Origin: CAZGBT01 sp964524025
GTDB taxonomy: Archaea > Aenigmatarchaeota > Aenigmatarchaeia > CG10238-14 > EX4484-224
Direction of reading: 5' to 3'
Assembly (NCBI GenBank): GCA_964524025.1
Contig: CAZGBT010000024.1
Location: 1 to 5,861 of the forward strand
DNA: 5,861 bases
Shown here: positions 1-3,879 of the stretch, in pieces
Numbering within the stretch: the first letter of the stretch is position 1
Layout: every line of letters begins with the position of its first letter
Position numbers and translations under genes: made by a program
Notes under the pieces: model-generated
Databases searched by the model: none
Told to the model about the DNA's origin: nothing
Seen by the model: only the letters and a program-made list of their open reading frames with translations

Positions 1-272
1 GATTAATAATAAAACCGAAGGCCAGAATAAGTTTACAGTACCATAATTTTAGGTCCGAACATTGGGTTATAGTTAAAGGTGAAGCAAAGGTTACTATAGG
101 GGATGACGAAATTTTTGGAAAGCCGAACATGCATTTTTTTATACCAAAAGGAGTTAAGCATAGAATCGAGAATGTAGGTAAAGAAGATTTAGTTATAATA
201 GAAGTTCAGTTTGGTGAAAAAGTAGATGAAAATGATATAGTGAGGTTACAAGATGATTATGGAAGAACTTAA
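1..272 (+). CDS. Mannose-6-phosphate isomerase, type II cupin domain (3' end of gene)
   Basis: This is the C-terminal 89 residues of a gene whose start lies outside the window; the frame begins at base 3 and ends at the TAA at 270-272. The sequence closely follows the cupin domain of type II phosphomannose isomerases, which interconvert mannose-6-phosphate and fructose-6-phosphate in the cytosol to feed GDP-mannose and glycan synthesis. Diagnostic stretches are SLQYHNFRSEHWVIVKGEA near the left edge (cupin motif 1), then FIPKGVKHRIEN (motif 2) and the family's closing block DIVRLQDDYGR. His14, Glu19, His20 and His53 of the fragment are candidate metal ligands; the second His of the usual HxH is Phe16 here. 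The family exists as a stand-alone cupin of about 110-130 residues or fused behind a mannose-1-phosphate guanylyltransferase; the window cannot say which. The next gene starts inside its last codons, so the two are probably co-transcribed. Confidence 0.88.
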   Translation, partial: LIIKPKARISLQYHNFRSEHWVIVKGEAKVTIGDDEIFGKPNMHFFIPKGVKHRIENVGKEDLVIIEVQFGEKVDENDIVRLQDDYGRT

Positions 273-741
273 AGTAAGAATACCATTTCCTGAAGGAACT
301 AAGTTCAAGATAATTAAGCCTAAATTACATGAGTTATTTGAAGAGACTAGGTATGCTTTAGATTTAATAGTAGAAGTAGGTACTCCGGTTCTTGCTGTTA
401 GAGAAGGGAAAGTTGTTTGGGTTAAATCGGATTCAAATAAATACTTTAGACCTGCAGACCTTTCTGCCCTTCCGCTTGAGGAAATCAAAGAGATAGCTAG
501 CAAATATACTAATGGAGTTTGTATAAAGCATCCAGACGGTACTTTTGCGGAATATTTGCATTTAGATAAAAACGTTAAAGTAAAGGTTGGAGATTGGGTA
601 GAAGAAGGCGAAATTATAGGATATGTTGGATTTTCTGGAATATTAGAAAAGCCTCATTTACATCTTAATATTTTTGTTTTGAGCGGAAATAGAGCTAAGA
701 GTATTCCTTTTTCGTTTAATTATCGATATAAAAGAAAGTAA
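253..741 (+). CDS. M23 (LytM-like) peptidase family protein, cytosolic
   Basis: A 162-residue protein that keeps the core of the M23/LytM metallopeptidase fold. Visible motifs are RYALDLIVEVGTPVLAV (Asp37, usual Zn ligand), the GVCIKHPDGTFAEYLHL strand with His103, the VKVGDWVEEGEIIGYVGFSG beta-hairpin, and PHLHLNI with His135 and His137. By homology Asp37 and His137 would bind zinc and His103 and His135 would be catalytic. The usual first ligand (His four residues before the Asp) is Arg33; His26 might replace it, as the RYAxDF-type subfamily lacks His at that exact place, but this is inference. There is no signal peptide or membrane segment, so it should be cytosolic. M23 enzymes classically cut peptidoglycan, which archaea lack, so the substrate is unknown. 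The start at 253 follows a GAGGT at 242-246 with good spacing and overlaps the cupin gene by 20 nt; ATG 259 is an alternative start. Confidence 0.8.
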   Translation: MIMEELKVRIPFPEGTKFKIIKPKLHELFEETRYALDLIVEVGTPVLAVREGKVVWVKSDSNKYFRPADLSALPLEEIKEIASKYTNGVCIKHPDGTFAEYLHLDKNVKVKVGDWVEEGEIIGYVGFSGILEKPHLHLNIFVLSGNRAKSIPFSFNYRYKRK

Positions 742-776
742 AGAGAGACAATTTTGAACGAGTAAGCTTCTCTTTA
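739..776 (+). terminator. Weak inverted repeat at the end of the M23 gene
   Basis: TAAAGAGA at 739-746 is complementary to TCTCTTTA at 769-776 (8 bp, 22-nt loop) and begins on the stop codon of the M23-like gene. It may be a 3'-end hairpin between this gene and the separately promoted Hsp20 gene. There is no strong T-run after it, so a terminator role is speculative. Confidence 0.25.
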
Positions 777-783
777 GATTAGA

Positions 784-792
784 TTTATAAAA
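784..792 (+). promoter_or_regulatory. TATA-like box of the Hsp20 gene
   Basis: TTTATAAAA is centred about 32 nt upstream of the ATG at 820. No Shine-Dalgarno sequence is seen before that ATG. This is the expected layout for an archaeal promoter giving a leaderless or very short-leader transcript. Confidence 0.6.
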
Positions 793-819
793 CTTTTGGG
801 AGACATATAAGTTAAGAAC

Positions 820-1245
820 ATGAATAAGAGAAGGAGGTCGTATAGAAGCTGGGTGGAAGAATTTATTAAGACGTTTTTAGAATCAGGTGAAATAGAAAGA
901 ATAATGGCAGAGTATGAGAAGTTTTCAAAGTTCTTTAAGAAATATTGTTCTTATTTTCCTTCCGAAAGCGATATTCCAGACGAGCTAGAGGTAGAAGGAG
1001 TAATTTTAGAGTTTAACATTCCAGACCTTTTCCCTTATCTTTCAAACTCAAATAATAAACCTGTGTATAGAAGGAAGAAGAGCTTTCTAACAGAAAGGGA
1101 ACCTTTGGTGGATGTAATAGAGTTTGAAGATCACTATGAGGTTGTTGCTCAAATACCATGGGTGGAGAGGGAAGAGGATATAAGGTTGCGAAGTACTGAA
1201 AGTTCTTTAGAGATAGAGGCGCAAGGGAGTTTTATAAGAAAATAA
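820..1245 (+). CDS. Small heat shock protein Hsp20 (alpha-crystallin), C-terminus lost by frameshift
   Basis: ATP-independent holdase chaperone family. The 141 residues comprise a long, charged N-terminal arm (1-92; helix-rich to about 45, then acidic) followed by the first part of the alpha-crystallin domain: EPLVDVIEFEDHYEVVAQIPWVEREEDIRLRSTESSLEIEAQG at 94-136. The domain should continue through a strand ending in a YKNGVLxVxIxKK motif, but this frame stops at TAA 1243-1245 after GSFIRK. The missing piece is intact in the -1 frame immediately downstream (see next entry), giving about 175 residues in total, a normal length for an archaeal Hsp20. As it stands the product would lack the last beta-strand and C-terminal tail needed for dimer and oligomer assembly. 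The ATG at 820 was chosen because the TATA-like box sits at the right distance. A GvpH-type Hsp20 relative is an alternative, but no gas vesicle genes are nearby. Confidence 0.8.
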   Translation: MNKRRRSYRSWVEEFIKTFLESGEIERIMAEYEKFSKFFKKYCSYFPSESDIPDELEVEGVILEFNIPDLFPYLSNSNNKPVYRRKKSFLTEREPLVDVIEFEDHYEVVAQIPWVEREEDIRLRSTESSLEIEAQGSFIRK

Positions 1246-1346
1246 TTTTTGATAGTCCTGTAGAACCGGAGAGCATGAGAGTAACTTATAAAAACGGCGT
1301 GTTAAGTGTAAAGATAAAGAAGAAACGAAAAATTCTACCACTCTAG
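1230..1346 (+). pseudogene. Displaced C-terminal end of the Hsp20 gene (-1 frame)
   Basis: Reading from 1230 in the frame that ends at TAG 1344-1346 gives FYKKIIFDSP followed by VEPESMRVTYKNGVLSVKIKKKRKILPL. This is the expected end of an alpha-crystallin domain: the TYKNGVL motif, the basic KIKKK strand end, and a short tail whose ILPL resembles the C-terminal I/L-x-I/L anchoring motif. It joins the preceding frame if one T is restored in the TTTT run at 1230-1233 (giving GSFYKK), or if the ribosome slips back one base on A-AAA just before the TAA at 1243 (giving GSFIRKIIF). It has no plausible start of its own, so it is the broken end of the same gene. Confidence 0.8.
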
Positions 1347-1370
1347 ATAACTAAATAACCCATCCACATG

Positions 1371-2111
1371 CTATTCAAACAATTCCATATAACATCTAAC
1401 GACTTCCTTAAAAGATGGAGGAAATTCCATTAAGTATAAATCATGAAGATATTCAAGATCTTTTAGCCCCCCTTCAAAATTAAAAGATTTTATTAAGATA
1501 TTTTTCAAAAAATTTCTTATTTTTTCGCTTGGATGAAAAGCTGCATATGCAAGTGAAGGTAATGATAAACCTAAATTAATTCCTTTAAGAAATTCTCTTT
1601 TCGAAAACCATTCGCTTATTTTAATTTGTTTATAAATCGTTAGTTCGTCTGTTAAGCCTCTAGTAAAAAGGGCGTAATCCGAGATAAGATCTCTCGTAGC
1701 TAGTTCCCAATCAATGTAAAGGGAGTTAACCATCTTTTTTAAGATATTTTCTTCTAGCGGCCGAGTTATACGAGTTATTTTTGATAAGATTCTCTCGCGT
1801 CTATATCTGCTCAATTCCTCTTTTACTCTCTCGGTTCTCCTTTCGATTTCATCAAAACCATAAACTTCTGCTGCTATTACGTATCCAAATTCGTGGCATA
1901 GGATGAACGGAAAGGTAAACCTATCGATTTTCGATTTTATAACATGAAGAGTATACATGCCGTCTTGCTTGGATATGCATGCAGAAAAAGTTTGCGGAAG
2001 GTTCGAACGTATTCGAAATTCTTCTGGATCTTTGTATATTTTTAGGTCTAGAGATATTTCTGTTAAATTTGTTTTCTTTAAAATTGAATCAACGATTCTT
2101 TTAATATCCAT
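1371..2111 (-). CDS. Uncharacterised zincin-like protein with HEFGY motif
   Basis: I do not recognise a named family for this 246-residue soluble protein. Its most telling feature is FILCHEFGYVIAAEVYGFDE (residues 69-88), which looks like the active-site helix of a zincin metallopeptidase (HExxH) in which the second zinc-binding His is Tyr77. His73 and Glu74 are kept. A helix DWELATRDLISDYAL (134-148) lies where gluzincins place a third acidic ligand, with Glu136 or Asp141 as candidates. The middle (86-120) is a highly charged probable coiled coil, and the C-terminal half is helical. No signal peptide or membrane segment is seen. It converges with the Hsp20 gene (24-nt gap) and is divergent from the Mth938-domain gene. 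A TATA-like box about 24 nt upstream of the ATG suggests leaderless expression. It may be an inactive relative of a peptidase, or bind metal differently. Confidence 0.65.
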   Translation of the reverse strand: MDIKRIVDSILKKTNLTEISLDLKIYKDPEEFRIRSNLPQTFSACISKQDGMYTLHVIKSKIDRFTFPFILCHEFGYVIAAEVYGFDEIERRTERVKEELSRYRRERILSKITRITRPLEENILKKMVNSLYIDWELATRDLISDYALFTRGLTDELTIYKQIKISEWFSKREFLKGINLGLSLPSLAYAAFHPSEKIRNFLKNILIKSFNFEGGLKDLEYLHDLYLMEFPPSFKEVVRCYMELFE

Positions 2112-2130
2112 AATTTTCTTCTACCAGTAA

Positions 2131-2140
2131 TTTTTAAAAT
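2131..2140 (-). promoter_or_regulatory. TATA-like box of the zincin-like gene
   Basis: On the minus strand this reads ATTTTAAAAA, centred about 24 nt before the ATG at 2111. This is leaderless-type spacing and no Shine-Dalgarno sequence is visible. It lies back to back with the plus-strand box at 2153-2160 in a 69-bp divergent promoter region. Confidence 0.5.
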
Positions 2141-2152
2141 GAAATAAAAAGC

Positions 2153-2160
2153 TAATTATA
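2153..2160 (+). promoter_or_regulatory. TATA-like box of the Mth938-domain gene
   Basis: TAATTATA is centred about 24 nt upstream of the ATG at 2181, with no Shine-Dalgarno sequence in between. The spacing predicts transcription starting at or next to the start codon. Confidence 0.5.
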
Positions 2161-2180
2161 TCCGATTACAAGTAGTTTTT

Positions 2181-2555
2181 ATGCCGAAGAAAATTATGAA
2201 AAGTAATCTAAATTTCGATAGGATAGAGTTTGCTAATATTGTAATTAACGGAAAAAATTATGGTGGAAAAGATCTTTACGTATTCTACGATGGTTCTATA
2301 AAAGAAAGAGTAAAAAGTCATGAAGTAAGTAGAGAAGAACTAGAATTAATCTTGAGAATAAAGCCTGAAATAAAATTAGTAATAGTTGCTAATGGATTCT
2401 ATTCCTGCGTAAAATTAAGCGAAAATGCCCTAAAATTTGCTAAGAAAAAAGGAGTTGAAATAGAACAGTTTGAAACTAAATTAGCTTGTGAAAAGTTTAA
2501 GAAAGTAGTTGAAAGAGGAGCAAAAGCTGCTTTAATCTTGCATAGCACTTGTTAA
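2181..2555 (+). CDS. Mth938-domain (DUF498) protein
   Basis: A 124-residue protein that spans a whole Mth938-like domain, the family named after a Methanothermobacter protein of known structure but without a firmly established biochemical role. Family marks seen here are the N-terminal strand FANIVINGKNYGGKDLYVFYDG (17-38), the motif corresponding to D-W-x-DG, the helix of HEVSREELELIL (47-58), a central strand and turn KLVIVANGF, and the closing segment containing A-ALILHSTC (115-124). The typical family GTG turn is replaced by ANG. The protein is soluble and cytosolic. ATG 2181 fits the TATA spacing; Met6 is a possible alternative start. The stop codon directly abuts the stop of the convergent minus-strand gene (2555/2556), leaving no room for a separate terminator. 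Confidence 0.82.
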   Translation: MPKKIMKSNLNFDRIEFANIVINGKNYGGKDLYVFYDGSIKERVKSHEVSREELELILRIKPEIKLVIVANGFYSCVKLSENALKFAKKKGVEIEQFETKLACEKFKKVVERGAKAALILHSTC

Positions 2556-3035
2556 TTATAAAGGATAGAATATAGGAGGAACTCTTATCAATAACATCTC
2601 TTCCCATTTAATTGCTTTCTCCAGATTGTCTACCGCATAAACCAACCCATCAATAACGCTTTTGCATAATTTCGGATTTAGCCTTACGCTTTTTGCTATT
2701 TCTACATTGCAAGTATGTATTCCTTTTGATGGATCTCCAAAAATTTTTGTAACGTTTGGAGTAATTTCGCTTCTAAAATATTGGCCTATTCCAACTTCAT
2801 ATCCATAACTTTCCAAACTACTTTCCAGACTTCTTTTTATAATTTTTGCATATTTAGGATCCATTGTCGGTTCTCTACTCCAAATTTTTCTTTTTTCTTC
2901 ATCCTTGGGAGGCTCAACTCTAGGCGGATAATTTCCAATTCCCAGGTCGATTTTATAGTTCATGACGTTTGTTAAGTAAACTTCACCAGTTTCCGGATCT
3001 CTAACTTTAATCCTTTTTCTCTTTTTTTTCATCAT
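2556..3035 (-). CDS. C-terminal half of a split N-formylglutamate amidohydrolase-like protein
   Basis: About 159 residues from the ATG at 3035 (ATG 3032 and a longer ATG 3071 start are also possible). Read alone it is anonymous, but it matches what should follow the HGxDD block of the N-formylglutamate amidohydrolase/zinc-carboxypeptidase-like fold. It has a short basic linker, YKIDLGIGN (27-35, the place of the D-I/V-D/E-I/L-GT-like strand), a helix (60-77), the strand GYEVGIGQYFRSE, then GIHTCNVEIAKSVR (105-118), corresponding to the substrate-facing Q-x-E-x...R segment near the family's end. It overlaps the upstream ORF by 29 nt. Correcting the A8 run at 3022-3029 by one base joins the two into a 287-residue protein, a usual family length. 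On its own it would lack the metal site. Confidence 0.68.
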   Translation of the reverse strand: MMKKKRKRIKVRDPETGEVYLTNVMNYKIDLGIGNYPPRVEPPKDEEKRKIWSREPTMDPKYAKIIKRSLESSLESYGYEVGIGQYFRSEITPNVTKIFGDPSKGIHTCNVEIAKSVRLNPKLCKSVIDGLVYAVDNLEKAIKWEEMLLIRVPPIFYPL

Positions 3036-3420
3036 CCCATCCGTGAATTGATAGAATAACAACATCTCCATATCTTCTTAAAAACTTTATTACCTTTAAT
3101 AATGCTTTATGGTATCCTTTCATTTCCTCTATCCTATCCAAATTAGAAAATTCTCTATTGTAAGTTCCTATAATTCCTATGCATTTGGCTTTTATAGAAA
3201 CAAAACTAGTTATTGGAGCTACTAGATATTCATGTGTAATTTTTAATATCTTCTTTTCACCATTTTCTACTATTTCTATTTCTGTATCTTCGCATGGAGC
3301 TATTCCGTGAGAGCTAGTAACTATAACATGCCTCTTAGGTTTTCGAGGTATTATCGGTATAAAACTTCCATCTTTAGCCAATTCTAGCAATTCCATTTCC
3401 AACTTTTGTAGCTCTTTCAT
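3007..3420 (-). CDS. N-terminal half of a split N-formylglutamate amidohydrolase-like protein
   Basis: 137 residues with the first half of the N-formylglutamate amidohydrolase-like fold, a zinc hydrolase family that cuts N-acyl amino acid amide bonds. Visible marks are VIVTSSHGI (32-40, His38 a probable Zn ligand), IIGTYNREFSNLDR (83-96, the place of the family's SR...DLNR signature), the helix YHKALLKVIKFL and VVILSIHGWDDE (120-131, His126 a probable second Zn ligand). The frame then enters a run of eight A and ends after KKEKKD, far short of the family's 250-290 residues. The rest of the fold is encoded in the overlapping frame downstream. A TATA-like box about 24 nt upstream of ATG 3420 suggests leaderless expression of the pair. 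The substrate cannot be told; there are no histidine-degradation genes beside it, so HutG function is not implied. Confidence 0.7.
   Translation of the reverse strand: MKELQKLEMELLELAKDGSFIPIIPRKPKRHVIVTSSHGIAPCEDTEIEIVENGEKKILKITHEYLVAPITSFVSIKAKCIGIIGTYNREFSNLDRIEEMKGYHKALLKVIKFLRRYGDVVILSIHGWDDEKKEKKD
3022..3029 (-). other. A8 homopolymer where the amidohydrolase-like gene changes frame
   Basis: The minus strand has eight consecutive A after GATG. With seven A the frame would read HGWDDEKK then RKRIKVRDPETGEV, which joins both halves of the family fold without a stop. With eight, the upstream frame ends 13 nt later at 3007-3009. Homopolymers of this length are hotspots for sequencing indels, replication slippage and transcriptional slippage. 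Confidence 0.7.
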
Positions 3421-3440
3421 ACTTTTAGATTAAACGAAAG

Positions 3441-3448
3441 TTTTAAAT
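3441..3448 (-). promoter_or_regulatory. TATA-like box of the split amidohydrolase-like gene
   Basis: On the minus strand ATTTAAAA is centred about 24 nt upstream of the ATG at 3420, with no Shine-Dalgarno sequence. This is leaderless-type archaeal promoter spacing. Confidence 0.5.
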
Positions 3449-3469
3449 GCTTGCCGAACCACTATGGAC

Positions 3470-3479
3470 TTAATAAAAA
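3470..3479 (+). promoter_or_regulatory. Plus-strand TATA-like box in the intergenic region
   Basis: TTAATAAAAA on the plus strand would place a transcription start near 3500, i.e. directly at the foot of the long inverted repeat that begins at 3502. No plus-strand protein gene follows for over 2 kb, so if used it would drive a non-coding transcript. Confidence 0.35.
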
Positions 3480-3501
3480 GCCAAAAAGCAAAGGATTAAC
3501 C

Positions 3502-3553
3502 CGATTAAAATCAAATCCGTGAGCATCAGCGATGATTTGGTAAATTTTAATCG
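3502..3553. repeat. Long inverted repeat (16 bp paired in two blocks)
   Basis: CGATTAAAAT and CAAATC in the left arm (3502-3517) are exactly complementary to GATTTG (3534-3539) and ATTTTAATCG (3544-3553). A third copy of the outer unit, CCGATTAAAA, recurs as a direct repeat at 3567-3576 (first copy 3501-3510), so the right arm 3545-3553 could pair with either flank. Confidence 0.75.
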
Positions 3554-3613
3554 ACGGAGTTTCAAACCGATTAAAAAGGTAATTTGATTGTAAAGAGAAA
3601 GTGTAAGTAATTT

Positions 3614-3644
3614 GGTTTTTAACCTCTTTATTTTTATTTTTTTT
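3614..3644 (+). terminator. Poly-T tract, possible plus-strand transcription terminator
   Basis: A tiny stem GGTT/AACC (3614-3617 and 3621-3624) is followed by a T-rich run that ends in eight T at 3637-3644. Archaeal transcription commonly ends at such T-runs on the non-template strand. It faces the wrong way for the minus-strand gene that ends at 3643, so it fits a plus-strand transcript. Confidence 0.4.
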
Positions 3645-3879
3645 ACTGAAAAGTTTGGTGCAGAGTTAAAAGATCTTCTACTAATGTTAATTCGTTGGTT
3701 ATGTTTGCTAACTCAACGGTTATAGTGGTAAGATTCTCCGTAATGTTGTATGTTATGTTTTTTAACTTTTGAAATTTTAAATCAAAAAGTGGTGTAGATA
3801 CTTTGATGACAAGAAAAGTTATAGTAATAATGGAGATTATGATAATTGCAACTAAAACTTTATTCGCTAACACATTCAA
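3643..3879 (-). CDS. Small signal-anchor membrane protein with sequon-rich outer stalk
   Basis: 78 residues, starting at TTG 3879 (GTG 3873 is an alternative), with no ATG available. The start lies inside the last 20 nt of the upstream secreted-protein gene, indicating one operon. Residues 8-26 form a single very hydrophobic membrane helix after Lys7, so the positive N-terminus should stay inside and the C-terminal part outside. The outer part (about 28-78) is a probable coiled coil with leucine/isoleucine at helical spacing and four N-glycosylation sequons in 21 residues (Asn41, 45, 49, 59: NIT, NIT, NLT, NIT). No family is recognised. Likely it is a membrane-tethered partner of the upstream protein, whose own C-terminal region is also helical; this is inference from linkage. 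The lack of an ATG and of a Shine-Dalgarno sequence suggests low or coupled translation. Confidence 0.6.
   Translation of the reverse strand: MNVLANKVLVAIIIISIITITFLVIKVSTPLFDLKFQKLKNITYNITENLTTITVELANITNELTLVEDLLTLHQTFQ

Larger units (their letters stand above)
3500..3644 (+). ncRNA. Candidate structured small RNA with kink-turn-like hairpin
   Basis: This is the main content of the 222-bp gap between two minus-strand genes. A hairpin pairs 3502-3511 with 3544-3553 (10 bp) and 3512-3517 with 3534-3539 (6 bp), with a 4-nt bulge at 3540-3543. Its tip has the layout of a kink-turn: a three-base bulge CGT (3518-3520), tandem G-A/A-G (3521-3522 against 3531-3532), then GC/GC closing an ATCA loop. 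T3533 is the only extra base. The G-A steps appear only on the plus strand. A TATA-like box lies about 26 nt before, and a T-rich tract ending in eight T (3637-3644) lies after. Kink-turns are the binding site of archaeal L7Ae, found in C/D and H/ACA guide RNAs and RNase P. I see no C/D boxes and no clear ACA box, so the class is unknown. No expression evidence is available. Confidence 0.42.

Noticed and set aside
246..503. Open frame on the minus strand opposite the M23-like gene
   Set aside because: It is antisense to a clear coding gene, has no recognisable motif, and owes its openness to the codon use of the real gene.
2781..2975. Plus-strand open frame opposite the amidohydrolase-like C-terminal half
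   Set aside because: Phe/Ser/Ile-rich composition typical of an antisense shadow, with no promoter or domain.
3501..3576. CRISPR-like repeats
   Set aside because: Only two direct copies of a 10-mer and one inverted copy, no regular spacers, and no cas genes in the window.
3500..3600. C/D box guide RNA
   Set aside because: GCGATGAT at 3529 resembles box C, but no CTGA box D lies at a suitable distance on either strand. The H/ACA alternative also lacks a clear ACA after the stem (ACG at 3554-3556).
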